From NCBI GenBank assembly GCA_034359265.1, contig CP136890.1:71363501-71427500 (forward strand): a DNA stretch of 64,000 nucleotides. The letters run 5' to 3'. The translations under genes and the position numbers were made by a program. The notes below the pieces were generated by a model, which did no database searches, was not told where the DNA came from, and was given only the letters and a program-made list of their open reading frames with translations. This DNA comes from Canna indica. Its lineage: Eukaryota; Streptophyta; Magnoliopsida; Zingiberales; Cannaceae. Positions 1 to 11,569 of the stretch are shown piece after piece. Each line of letters begins with the position of its first letter. The stretch's first letter is position 1.

Positions 1-9
1 AAGCACGAG

Positions 10-84
10 AATTCAATATAGGTGACCAAGTACTTATAAAGTTGTTGCCTCAACAATTCAATATAGGTGACCAAGTACTTATAA
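10..84. repeat. Two direct copies of a 30-bp unit
   Basis: A 30-bp unit beginning AATTCAATATAGGTGACCAA occurs at 10-39 and again at 55-84, separated by 15 bp. It lies in what should be intron just upstream of the first visible exon of element A. No function is suggested. Confidence 0.8.
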
Positions 85-155
85 GTATCAAAGTTTATTT
101 TTTATAATTATTAATTAATTAATTACTACTTATGTTGTTATTACTTGAGTTGTAG

Positions 156-3100
156 ATTCGAGCAGGACGATGTTGCTCGCAACATCACCTCTATTATCAA
201 GAGGTTCTTTCAGGAGCCGTGGCATTCATGGACCCACGTGCCGCAGCATAATCGAGATTCATCATGGTCCGAGTTCGAGGTACGTAGTTTACCTGATCAA
301 GCTTATGATGCAAGCTTCTCATATTAGAAAGAAGTATATTATTACCTGACCAAGCTTTTTCTTCAGCAGTAAGCCTTGGTACAAAGACATAATAGTGACA
401 TGCTATCTAATTCTAGGTTCTAATCAAATTAAAGATAGCATTGCAAGTGAAAGACGAAAGTAAAAAATGTGGATGAATCCAAATGCATTGTACCTCCGGC
501 TAGAAACTTAAAAGCCCTTAAGTAATGACTAGAAGGGGAATAGTACATTGGTAGAACCAAGAGACAAGTGGCAATCTTTTCTAAAAAAAGATTTGGTTTC
601 AATGTGAAATGCCATGACAGAGACTACTTCTGTATTCTACACATATAACTTTTAAAGCTTGCTCAAGGACTCAAGGTCCAAGCCATACCTAGCATTTGGT
701 TGTAGACATTTCTAGCTACTTACTAAATAGCTTAATTGAAGTACCATCAACTCAATCTTAATTGTTGTTGCATTTTGTATAGCTTGAGATAATGTTCTAT
801 TAGGTGCATGTTGATCAATGACTCTTGTTGGCATGGACTCTTGCACTGCAAGCATGGAACAGAGTTGTGTTGTGAATTCATGACATGCTCTATGTGAATG
901 TATGAGATGAGACTAGATTAGACCATGCATGCCATGCCACCCTAACATATGCCATGTGAATTCATGACATGCTGGAGTATAAGTCTTACCTTGGGTATCC
1001 AACAAACATATGTTGCATATATGACATGGTTTTCGACAAATTCTAGTATTCGTACCTCTGATCCATGTGGATTGGTCATGAGATGATCTTGTCAATCTGC
1101 ACGATCGAGGATGTTGCGATCGAGCACTTGGGATGTTCCTTTTGTTTTTTAACTTGGGACAATGACTGATGATTGACTGAGAGATGGGTTTACTTGTTTT
1201 GCATCAGAACGATGAGTGACAGGGTACAAATAATAACTTACAACCGAGAGTGTAATTTCTCAAAGATGATTCATTCCCCAAGACTAAGGGGGAAGCTTCC
1301 CTGGAGAGCTTATTCCCCAAAGTTGAACTTGATAAACAGAATGGCATGTTGAAGGAAGATAATGTTGGTGAGGAAGCCAAGTGTGCCTGAGTACTTGTAA
1401 CATCTATTTCCCCAAGTACTGGGATGCATGCACATCATGCACTTGACATATATTGCTTGTTTGATCTTCTTTTGGGTATTAAGTCACTGAGACTTCTAGT
1501 AGCAAAATAAAATCTAGCTAGTGTTTTACTCTGTCAGTGCAATGATGTGACTGCTTGTTTATTACCTGGACATGTGGCTGCCTCGCAAATTGTTTTGCAA
1601 TTTTTGATGAGTGATCTATTAGTGTGCTTTTTAGGAAAGCTATAAGTTAGGAGAATGGCTTGATATTTTCTACGTCGTAGAGCGCATATGGCCATTGTAC
1701 TAGAGTTCATATAGCCATTGGTGCAATTGAAAAGATTACTTATTCTCTTGGAACAACTATGTTCCAGCGGATGCTAGCTTTATTGAAAAGTTCAGTAAAT
1801 TACTACTACTGTTATAGAAGTTTATATCTTCCATGATCTATTTCTAAGGGATTTGCTTCTCTAATATATGCGTCCTCTTCCAAAGATGATTTCCTTTTTA
1901 GCTGTGCAACTACATGTCTAATTCACTTGGATAGAGAATGCATCTCTATACGAATACAACTTTACAAATTGATATATCAGCCTATGTATTACACTATGAT
2001 ATATCAGCCTTTGTATTACACTAATTCACTAATACAACTTTACAGATAAGGAATATATGTTGAGTGGTAGAACTTAGTTAAAACATGGAACTTCGGATGC
2101 AATGGACTGAAAAGTCAACTTTATGGTGTATTCCAGTTTTGTCGAATTGTAGGTTGGTTAACCCTTGAAACGACTCCATTTTTTAAACCACTCCCTCATA
2201 GTGTAACCAAATAAAGCTTTATGTTTTTTAAACCACTCCCTCGTAGTGTAACCAAATAAAGCTTTATGTTATTACTTCTTGCTTTGTTTAGTCTTGCCAT
2301 TAGGAATGACTCTTTATTTACTTCTTCCTTTGTTTCATTTGAGTTGTACATTCTTTGTATTTTGATAACTCGGTGATATATTTATGGACACATGTTGGTT
2401 TCATTTGAGTTGTAGTTTTTAGGATTTATGAAACAACTTTTATTAAGATATTAAAGTAAGTAGTTATCATGCCTACTGGATATAATTTTTCAAGCTAATG
2501 TTTTCTTTTTGTAGGCCCGATATACTTGGGATCCCGCCATTGAGGCTCATGTGAAGGATTCTTGGGAAGCTTACAAAAAAAAGTTTTTCAAGGATATCCT
2601 CCATCGGGCGCGGGATGAGGCGCGCGCGAGTATAGGCGGTAACAGAGATACACCTATGGATGCGCTCAAGGGACATGAACCAATCTGGATGGAGGTCGAT
2701 GTATGGGATCGGCTATGCGACATCTGGGCATCGGAGGGATGACAGGGCGCCTCCTGAACGGCGCACCAAAATTGGATGACGTTGGTCGAGGGATCCGTCG
2801 CTCGACATACCGGTGGGTCCATCCCCTTTATCAGCCACGAGCGTCGATAGATAAGTAATTTAATAACTATTTTTATTATTCATTTATTATGAGAGAAAAA
2901 CTAATTATATTTATTTTATTGTAGGGGATGCGAGATGAGCAGGGGACACTCATCCTTGCTGATCCTCTGAGGGTCTTCGAGGAGACACATAGATACCAGC
3001 GTGGTCCTCGCCGAGGTGAGTTCATCAGCAGGAGGCCGGAGACGGTACTGGTAAGATAATATTTTAAAAAAATTATCTAGTTCTATTATGTATAATTAAT

Positions 3101-3636
3101 TTACTTTTATTTAAAGGCCACGTATAGTGAGTTGGTGACCCAGCGGGGAGGTGATCCTGCGCAGCATCAGCTTGATGCTGACGCATGGATGCAGGTGGCA
3201 TGCGTCAGCCACGCCCGTGTATATGGCATTGGCACAACGGCCCACACACGGGCGTTGTTGCAGCCACATGGTGCAGGGTCGTCTGCTTTCACCTCCTCCG
3301 TCGCTGGTCCATCAACCTCACGTGCGGATCAAGACCGATTAGCGGTCGTCGAGACTGCTCAGGCACGCCTCAGTGCCGACATGGCCGCTATGAGAGATAC
3401 TGTGATGCACATGGCTCGGCATATGACACAGATGACTCAGCATATCTGCATATGGCGCAGATGACCCAGTACATGACACATATATCTTCTATCATACCTA
3501 GTGCTCCGGCTCCTCTGCCTCCCCCATCATTCAACGTGACGACATCGACATCACATCCATCATCATCATCGACACCAACTGATGTGCTCCCCACGCAACC
3601 CCTCTCCACACCGCCTCCCCCGCCGCCTGATCATTG
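156..3636 (+). pseudogene. Transposase_24-type (Ptta/En/Spm) gene of CACTA A, broken
   Basis: Second gene of a CACTA element, a nuclear protein thought to assist the TNP2 transposase. Visible pieces: an exon at 156-279 after a TAG acceptor and before GTACGT, encoding FEQDDVARNI...WSHV-like sequence; an exon from 2515 to about 2740 with the WDPAIEAHVKDSWEAYKK motif; an exon at about 2924-3052 (FEETHRYQRG); and a last exon from about 3117 with VTQRGGDPAQ and a Pro/Ser/Thr-rich tail ending about 3636. These match the corresponding exons of CACTA F at 27780, 27971, 28378 and 28576. Breaks: a stop after 2740 and loss of frame through 2741-2860. The first intron is about 2.2 kb here against about 65 nt in F, so it probably holds an insertion. 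The N-terminal exon is outside the window. Confidence 0.75.
280..2514. other. Oversized intron of the element A gene; no gene recognised
   Basis: About 2.2 kb, AT-rich, bounded by a GTACGT donor and a TTTTTGTAG acceptor. It contains two tandem pairs: a 26-bp unit at 1971-1996 and 1997-2023, and a 44-bp unit at 2180-2224 and 2225-2268. The homologous intron in CACTA F is about 65 nt, so most of this is inserted material. I saw no coding similarity on either strand. Confidence 0.5.
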
Positions 3637-4137
3637 ATGTACTTTGTTGATATTTTGTTTTGATATGATGTAAATATTATTGTTTTGATACGATGTAAAT
3701 AATATTTTGATATCTATATATTATAATTTGTTGTGTTTTGTCTGTATTTTAATTTAATATTAGAACATGAATTTTTATTTTTTTATTTTTTTTAAAAATA
3801 TATATATATTTATATGCGACGGTTTTACGACCGCCACGCCGTCGCAGATACTATCTACATGGTCGCGTGAAACGATCGCAAAAACTGTGCGACGGCATTT
3901 GCGACGGTCATGTGCGGTCACCATTTCGATCGCAAAAAACTATGCGACGGTTTTGCGACGCAAGCCTGTTGTCGCAATATATGCATCTTTGGCGACAGTG
4001 GCGTGGTGGTCGCATAGAATCTGCGACGAGCCTATCTGTGATGATTATTTTGCGACTGCTAATGTCGTCGCAATTGTCATTCTGCGACGGCGTTGCAACC
4101 GCTTTAGCCGTCACAGAAGACGAAATTTTTAGTGGTG
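3637..4137. repeat. CACTA A 3' flank and subterminal repeats
   Basis: After the stop there is about 180 bp of AT-rich 3' sequence. From about 3815 to 4120 follow many copies of a GCGACGG core in both orientations, often paired as short hairpins around TTTTGCGAC or GTCGCA. This density of short inverted motifs next to a TAGTG-like terminus is the signature of CACTA subterminal transposase-binding regions. Confidence 0.7.
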
Positions 4138-4197
4138 GTTCAATTTGTTGGTATTACCAATAAATTTACCAACGGATTAAAAAATCTATTGGTAAAT

Positions 4198-6261
4198 CAG
4201 CATATAATTCCCCCCCCCTTTTATTTCAGCCGACCAAATATCCTCCCTCCCTACTAACAAATATTTTCCTCTTCCTTATCAACCAAAATATATTTCCCCG
4301 CCTTATTTTCCTCACCCGACCCGGAAAAAACCGACCTAAGCAACGACAAATCCCTCTTTTCTTTTTCGCAGCCGACAAACTCCCCGCGCCTCGCGACACC
4401 TCTCTCCCCGCACGACCTCTCCCCGCAACTTCCCCTTACTCCCTACGACACCTCCGCAACGCCTCTCTCCCGTTCTCTCCCCGCAACACCTCCGACACAA
4501 ACTCTGCGCCCCTTTGTTTTCTCCAGCCATGCCATCTCCCCCGATTCAGCGTGCCCTAGCGCCCCTTTCTTCTGCAATCTCCCCCTGCCAACAGAACTCC
4601 CGCGTCGACTCTTCCCCGACACAAACTCTCGCGGAGGCCCGTCGCCAGGCCCCTTTCTTCCGCTAGAAGTCTGACCACTAGCTAGCCACCGCCGCCGCCA
4701 CATTTGGGTAAATTTTTCTAGATTTCTCAGATTGATTTCTTTAGGAGTTATCTTGATTCCATGTCGATACATGATTAATTTCTGTATTGGAGTGGAGTAG
4801 ATTGTTGTTCTTCCTCATGTTGTTCACATGTCGATGCATGATTGATTCCATGTGATGAATGAAAGATCTTGTTGTAATTATTTTCTGTCATTTGGGCTTT
4901 AAGAACTGGAATCGGTCGTCTTGCCCTTCTTTTAACTGCCCCTTCTTAAAGAAAGGTTGTTTATTGGCTCTTCTTAAATTTGATTTGCTTACTAATCCTA
5001 ATTTCTAAACTGATCCAATATAAATATTTGATTTTTCATTTGAAGCCTTAAAATATTCAAGCTTCACTTGTTTTTTAGAGCAACTGCGTAACACCGCATC
5101 CATTTCTCCTCTTTTGGTTTCACTAATGCACTATGACTAAATGGTATGGAACATTTATTTTTATTTACCTAATATGCTAGTTTCAGTATGTCATAGTGTG
5201 TTACTTTCTATGATAGTCCATGTATATTCCTTTTTTCTACTATTAACTTGGGACATAAGCTTGAAGGTAACTGTGTTTATATCTACTAGTACAACATATT
5301 AGGTCATTTGTTTTTCTCAGCTTGAAGGTAACTGTATTTATATCTACTGTGTTTATATCAGCTTGAAGGTAACCGTGTTTATAACTTGGGACAGAAGCTT
5401 GTTGTAATTATTTTCTTCATTGAAAAAAAAAAAAAAAATTGATGCTAGCTGATCTAAACTGGCTGCTATACTGATAACATGTGATCCTTACAATTAAGGG
5501 AACCCAAATGTTTTCTTATGAAAATTCAAGATGAGTTGTTCATCATTTTCAACTATCTTGATTCTAACAATGTATACATTAAATTCCATAAATGAACCTG
5601 AATTGCAAGTGTGAGTGCTGAAATAAATGAACAAAAAGTTTCTACTGAAATAAAGGAAATGTGAAGCATTTCGTTGGCTTTAGGCATTTATAACATGTTC
5701 AGGCCCACGGCCCAAAGGGCCAAAAAAAATCTCCGGGGGCTCCGTCCCCACGCCCCTGGCAAGCAGGACAGCCAAAAACTCTGCGTAGCGCAACATAAAA
5801 GGATTTGGGCAGATCAGTCGCCACACATCCCAACACAGAGTAAACGATCCATGACATTCCTAAACTAGCCAAGATCCTATTTTAGCTCGATTCATGCAGT
5901 CACCTTTGATGGTCTATGTTGGATGAATATGCTTTTAGGATCTGTATCCATGACTCCATATCATTAAGCTAGAAGTAATATTGAAGACTTGTAAGGCCTA
6001 ATTATGAACCATCCTGCAAGTGAAAATCTCGTGCCTTTTTTTTTGTCCAGCTGCGCAACACTTCCCCTTTTTTTCACCTTTGATGATCTATGCCTGAAAC
6101 TACTTTTGATCTCATGAGAGATGTACTCAATGATATTTGTATTTAATCGTACTGATCTTAAAGTGTCTACCACATCTCCCTGAAGATATAAATTAAACAC
6201 AGGTTTATACGTAATAACTCCAGAAGAATGTATATTAAAGACTGAATTGCATGGGACATAC
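4198..6261. other. 5' leader region of CACTA B; no complete gene
   Basis: 4200-4680 is strikingly C/T-rich, resembling the first untranslated exon of CACTA genes; comparable pyrimidine-rich stretches follow the left ends of F and D. A repeated AGCTTGAAGGTAAC-type motif is scattered at 5260-5400. A short GC-rich island at 5700-5840 stands out from its AT-rich surroundings and may be captured, but I do not recognise it. Confidence 0.45.
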
Positions 6262-6480
6262 CTGTTAAGTTTTCTCTTAGTGTTCCATTGGGAATGTATT
6301 GATAAACCAGCATCTGCTCCCCTTGTTCAAAGCAAAATCCTACAAGGTCTACAAGATTTTTGTGGTGAACTCTGGAAAGTAACTCATATCTATCTTGAAT
6401 TCCAGTGCTCCTTGCATGGATCCTTGTTGTGCTCTCTTGATTGCAACCATTTGCCCGCTTGAAAGAATTTCTCCGTACAC
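6262..6480 (-). pseudogene. Captured exon of a leucine-rich-repeat receptor-like kinase
   Basis: Read on the minus strand, this 219-bp block encodes the N-lobe of a plant receptor kinase: [20 protein letters not shown] (glycine-loop edge and the VAIK lysine), then [17 protein letters not shown], then [18 protein letters not shown]. The wording matches the LRR receptor-kinase subfamily that includes Arabidopsis HPCA1 and relatives (family knowledge). It is bounded exactly by an intron acceptor (TTCAG) and donor (GTATGT), so it is one complete exon taken at the DNA level, not a retro-copy. A small deletion with substitution between EFK and ELLSR breaks the frame. I found no neighbouring kinase exons. 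It lies antisense to the TNP2 gene of the same element. Confidence 0.8.
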
Positions 6481-7762
6481 CTGAATATAATATTAAAAAG
6501 TCAATTATTTGCTATTTTTTTTATTTGGTAGGTTTTGTTACATTTGAATTGGGTGACCATTAATCCCCAAAAAGCTTAAGCTGTCTGACTTATATCTTAA
6601 AAGGTTTGCAATGAACCTTGGCAGATAAATGAAAATGTTTTTTTCTTGAGAGAATGAAGGATCCCCATGTAGCTGCATAATTGAGAAATCATCAGAGTTT
6701 TACTTTGTACTACTATGATCTTACAGAAAAAGTCTCTTAATTTGTTATGCAAGAATAAGACTACATATATCATTTTAATCACAGGTTGATATATTTCTTC
6801 TATTTGAATTTAATTTGGGTTCTAACTAATGAATATTTTGAACATGCAAGTACACATAGTTAACTCAGTTGAAGAGAAATCAATTGAGAGTGTTCAATTG
6901 AAGATACCCAGTTTGGCAAGTTCATCCACTTTCTTTCTCTCCAAGTTCACCCACTTCCTCTCTAGATTAACTCATTTTGCTTGGGCTGCACATATTTTTT
7001 ATGTTATACCATTTTCTTGTCTATATAAGAAGTATATAAACCTTTCCTTTATTGATTAAGAATTATGCTGATATTTTTTGTTTCATTTTATATGAATTCC
7101 TTTAACTTATTGAAACTTTTGAGAAAAAAAATCACAATTAGTCCAAACAACAAATGACAGGATGTTCTTTTAAAGAAAGAATGAAAGACTAGATTGCTAA
7201 GGAAACATGCACAGATCTTTTCACAGATTTCCTTGCAACTTGGTTCTGTTTCTTTTGTTATGTCTTAGTTAATCTATATATCGTGAATGCTTTTAGGTTT
7301 TTGCCATGACAAAGAGCGTTTCTACAAGTTGGTTGTACGTGTTTGTGCACACTCAATGGTGTATGTAGTTTTATACATCATTGCAACTATGCTTGGGGTT
7401 GTAGTATGTAATTTGAATTCAGTATTAAGAGTGTATTCTGACTTTAAGAAAGAATTAACAAAATAGTTTAGGACATGTGGTTATATTAGATTTCATGCTC
7501 CTTGAAAATTTGAAAGTTCTTAATGTTTAAGCAAAATTACAAAAATCAATTGCTAATTTTCTATGGGAGTGTTGTACCATACTAAAGCAGCATTATGATG
7601 TCATGTGATTATCTACTCTCATGAACACGTAACATAGTCCACAGCCACCAATCTGATATTACACTCTGAGATTACTAATAAACACGTCATGTGATTTTTT
7701 TTAAGAACCTTGTTCTAATTAATGTGCTTAATATTGTTTCTAGGTTGAAAAGGTTAATCAAA
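6481..7762. other. AT-rich leader or intron sequence upstream of TNP2 in CACTA B
   Basis: About 1.3 kb of AT-rich DNA with short open stretches only. An intron-type acceptor (TTTCTAG) lies at about 7743, shortly before the TNP2 start, so at least the right edge is probably the end of a 5' leader intron. No recognisable protein coding on either strand. Confidence 0.5.
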
Positions 7763-10700
7763 ATGTTTACAGATCGTAGTTGGATGAAACGTCGGATAGT
7801 TAGAGGAGTTTCGACGAATGAATTTATGCAAGGAGTCGAGGGATTTCTTGATTTTGCATACTCCAAAACTCAATAAGTTTTTTATGACAAAATTAGGTGC
7901 CCGTGTCGACAATGTACTAATCATCAATATCATTATCGAGATGATGTGGCATATCACTTATGTTCGAAGGGATTTATGCCTCGCTACACACATTGGATTG
8001 CACATGGGGAGTTGACAAGTGAAGAAGTTGGTGAATCCTCAACCATTCCTCAATCAGAAAGCACCACCCAAAATCCCTATAGAACTATGGTGGTGGATGC
8101 AATTGGTATTGACTCATCAAATGTAGAAGAAAGACCAAATGACGAAGCTGCCAAATTTTTTGAATTATTGAATTATGCATATGAGCCATTATGGAGTGGT
8201 TGTAAGAGTCAAAGTAGGTTATCAGTCATGTCATAGTTACTCAATTACAAATCTGAGTTTAACATGAGCGAAACTTGCTATGACCGTCTGATGTCAATAA
8301 TCAAAGATATCTTACCAGAAGATGCGAAGTTAGAAGAAAATTTTTATAAGACGAAGATGATGAAGAAACCAGGACTTGGATATGAGAAGATAGATGCATG
8401 TCAGAATAATTGCATGTTGTTTTATAAAAAAACAACAAATTTATTGCAGTGCTCAGTGTGTGGACATCCTAGATATAAGCCAACACCATTAAATAATGGT
8501 AGGAGAAAAAAAATACCGTATAAGGTCTTACAATATCTTCCGATAACAACAAGACTTCAAATGCTTTTTATGTCTGAAAAAACTGTTGAGCATATGATTT
8601 GGCATGCAAAGAATCGTAGTTCAGATGTTGTTGCACATCCTGTAGATAGTGAAGCATGAAAAAGGTTTGATGTTCAACATTCTTCATTTGCTTTTGATCC
8701 AAGGAATGTCAGATTAGGATTGTTCGCCGATGGCTTTAACCCATTTGGGCATTCTTCTATTCCATATTCAGTTTGGCCTGTGCTCATTACCGTATACAAT
8801 TTGCCGCCATCTATGTGGTTGAAGGATCAGTTTATATTCTTAAGTTTGATAATTCTTAGACCAAAGAGCCCATGTAAAGAACTTGACATATTTTTGAGGT
8901 CATTGATTGATGAACTGAACATGTTATGGTCTGATGGGATTATAATATATGATATGTTTAGAAAACAAAATTTTCAAATGAGAGCAGCACTTATGTGGAC
9001 TATCAGTGACTTCCCTGCATATGCTATGTTATTAGGATGGAGCACACACGGGAGATTAGCTTGTCCATATTGTTTAGAGCGTAGCAAAGCTTTTATTCTC
9101 GAAAATGGGAGAAAGACATCATTTTTCGATTGCCATCGTCAGTTTCTCCCTTTTGATCATCCATATCGAAGGCAAAGAGATAAATTTATGAAAGACAAAA
9201 TTGAAAGAGATGTTCCACCTCCACGATTATCGGGTGATGAAACGAAGGCGCATGTTGATAGATTGCCTGATATTCAATTTGGAAATCAATCTATTGCTAG
9301 AATTTCAAGATTTGGGCAACAACACAATTGGGTTAAAAAAGTATCTTTTGGAGTTTACCGTATTGGCATACAAATTTAATTTGGCACAACTTAGATGTGA
9401 TGCATATTGAACTAAATGTGTTCGAAAATATATTCAATACGGTAATGGACATCAAGGGGAAAACAAAAGACAATGTAAAGGCTAAAGCTGATTTGCCCAA
9501 GTATTGCAAGCGCCCCGATTTAGAATTATAGAATGTCAATGGGAAACTGTTGAAGCCGAGAGCCTCATTTGTGTTGAACAAAGAACAAATCAAAACAGTA
9601 TGTCATTGGGTCAAAGAATTAAAATTTCCTGATAGTTATGCTTCAAACATAAGTCGATGTGTAAATACAGATGATTGCAAATTTTATGGAATGAAAAGTC
9701 ATGATTGTCATGTTTTCATGCAAAGGCTTATTCCAATTGCATTTCGTGATTTAGGACCTGGTCCAGTATGGGATACATTAACTGAGCTGAGTTCATTCTT
9801 TCAGGACTTGTGTTCAAGTATGTTGCAAATTAAGGAGGTAGAAAGACTTGAGTTAAACATTGTCGAGATACTATGCAAGCTTGAGAAAATATTTCCACCA
9901 AGTTTTTTTGACTCTATGGAGCATCTCCCCGTTCATTTAGCTTATGAGGCTAAAGTTGGCGGTCCTGTACAATATAGATGGATGTATAGATTTGAAAGGT
10001 AACACATGTGCCTTTTGATTCTTTATTAAAATTTCTATTTTTTTTTTCACGTCTTTATTTATAAGAATATTTCATATATGCTTCAATTGAAGAAAAAAGT
10101 GAAGAATCGAGCATATGTTCAAGGATCAATTTGTGAAGCATATATCATACAAGAAATTTCTACTTTCTGTTCTTTCTACTTCGAACCAAAGATAAACACA
10201 AGGTTGAATCAAATACCTCGAAATGATGATGGTGGAGTTCCAACTACCATGGGACGCCTATCTATCTTTACCTACCCTGGTCGATCTTGTGGGGCCGTTG
10301 GGCGTTATAGGATGGTTGTCGACAAACATAAGTATAAAGCAATGGAGCTTTACGTACTCATGAATTATCAAGAAATCTCTCCTTTCATTAAGTACGTAGC
10401 AGTATTAACATCAACTTTTTTTAATTACTTCATATATTCAAATTATGTTAATGTAAACCTTATTGTTTTTAGTGAGTTTGATGATATCGTTAGGCAAAGA
10501 GAACGACACTTGACTGATGCAGAGCTTGAGAAGTTACGAGATAGAGAATTTCCAAAATGGTTGAAAGATTATATAAGTTGAACAATAATCCTGGTGTCAA
10601 TGTCAATGTGAATAATCTTGATTATTTCATTTTTTGTGATAGGTTAATCATAACATTAACACGGTTGATAATCGAATACTTGCCATTGCACAAGGCCCAC

Positions 10701-11424
10701 AAAGATTGGTTCGTTCCATGAAGGGTTATTTTGTGAATGGATATAAGTTTCACACCATGGAAATTTCACACGGAAAGAAAACAATTAACAATGGTGTTTG
10801 TGTCAAGGGTAGTTGCTACAATGACTTTGAAGCTGATTACTGTGGCATTTTTATTGATATTTTGGAGGTAGAATACTTTGGTAATGGAAATAATGTGGTG
10901 TTATTTAAATGTGAGTGGTTTGATACCAAAAAAGGAGTTAGAGTACACTCATCATGGACTTGTTGAAATCAATCACAATTTGAGACTTTATCATGATGCT
11001 ACTATTGTGTTAGCAGAACAAGCTCAACAAGTTTATTACACGAGTTATTCGTCAAAGAAAAAAGGAAGGAGTGATTGGTGGTCTGTATGCAAAATTAAAG
11101 AAAAAAATAGATTTGATGTATTAGATGTTGAAGAAACAAACGATAATATCCCTCCACAGACCGATGATTTTTTTCAAGAGGATGAGGTTGAAACAGTACA
11201 ACCTATTATGCCTACAACTGAGTTGGATGTGTTAAATGTATTAGTTAATAACGATTGTGTAGTTGATGAAGTAGCTCAACATATATGAGGAATTTTTCTT
11301 GAGAACTCAAATACAAGCCATTGAGGAGGATGAAGAAGAAGCAGACATTGCAGACACTGCAGACACTGAAGATAGTGAAGATGAAGTTGATGAGTATTTG
11401 TCAAATGAGGTAAATGATGATTGA
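7763..11424 (+). pseudogene. TNP2-type transposase of CACTA B, inactivated
   Basis: The DDE-type transposase that cuts and joins CACTA ends. From the ATG at 7763 (DRSWM) come an N-terminal Transpos_assoc segment with the CPC..C cysteine cluster to about 8010, the Transposase_21 domain at about 8700-9530 (ADGFNPFG, YNLPPSMW, WTISDFPAYAMLLGWS), a DUF4218-type region at about 9545-10150 (KSHDCHVFMQRL, GGPVQYRWMYRFER), a DUF4216-type region at about 10700-11110, and an acidic tail. Breaks: stops at 7874, 8234, 8657 and 9529 and a frameshift near 9340. The last three stops are compatible with CAG-to-TAG or TGG-to-TGA transitions. GT-AG introns at about 10392-10472 and 10577-10642, and a less regular insertion at 10002-10074, are absent from the F copy. 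Not functional. Confidence 0.88.
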
Positions 11425-11569
11425 AACTTTTTTGTATAAGTTTACTTTTGATGATCACTTATAAAATTATTGTTAAAATGATGACAAACTCTCATTTGTT
11501 TGCAATTGGATTTATTTAAAATTCATCTGTGTTGAATTATTAACTATTCTTAATGCACTTTTAGTAAGT
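11425..11569. other. Spacer between the two CACTA B genes
   Basis: About 145 bp of AT-rich sequence between the TNP2 tail and the start of the Transposase_24 gene, both on the + strand. Nothing recognised. Confidence 0.5.

Larger units (their letters stand above)
1..4137 (+). mobile_element. CACTA (En/Spm) element A, 3' part
   Basis: The right-hand portion of a CACTA DNA transposon whose left end lies outside the window. It holds a decayed Transposase_24-type gene (156 to about 3636). After it comes a subterminal zone of short GCGACGG / CCGTCGC repeats in both orientations (3815-4120), the usual binding-site architecture of CACTA ends. The proposed right terminus is the stretch ending AAATTTTTAGTGGTG at 4137, whose reverse complement begins CACCACTAAAAATTT, one step from a CACTA terminus. 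Sequence just to the right belongs to a different CACTA family (element B), so A probably inserted near the left end of B. The TSD cannot be checked without the left end. Confidence 0.7.

Noticed and set aside
3767..4163. 121-codon open frame
   Set aside because: Covers the subterminal GCGACGG repeats of CACTA A; no coding signal.
5674..5868. GC-rich patch as organellar or rRNA insertion
   Set aside because: No match to rRNA, tRNA or plastid genes I know; left as unexplained.
6262..6480. Functional receptor kinase
   Set aside because: Single exon, frameshifted, with no activation segment or catalytic loop nearby.
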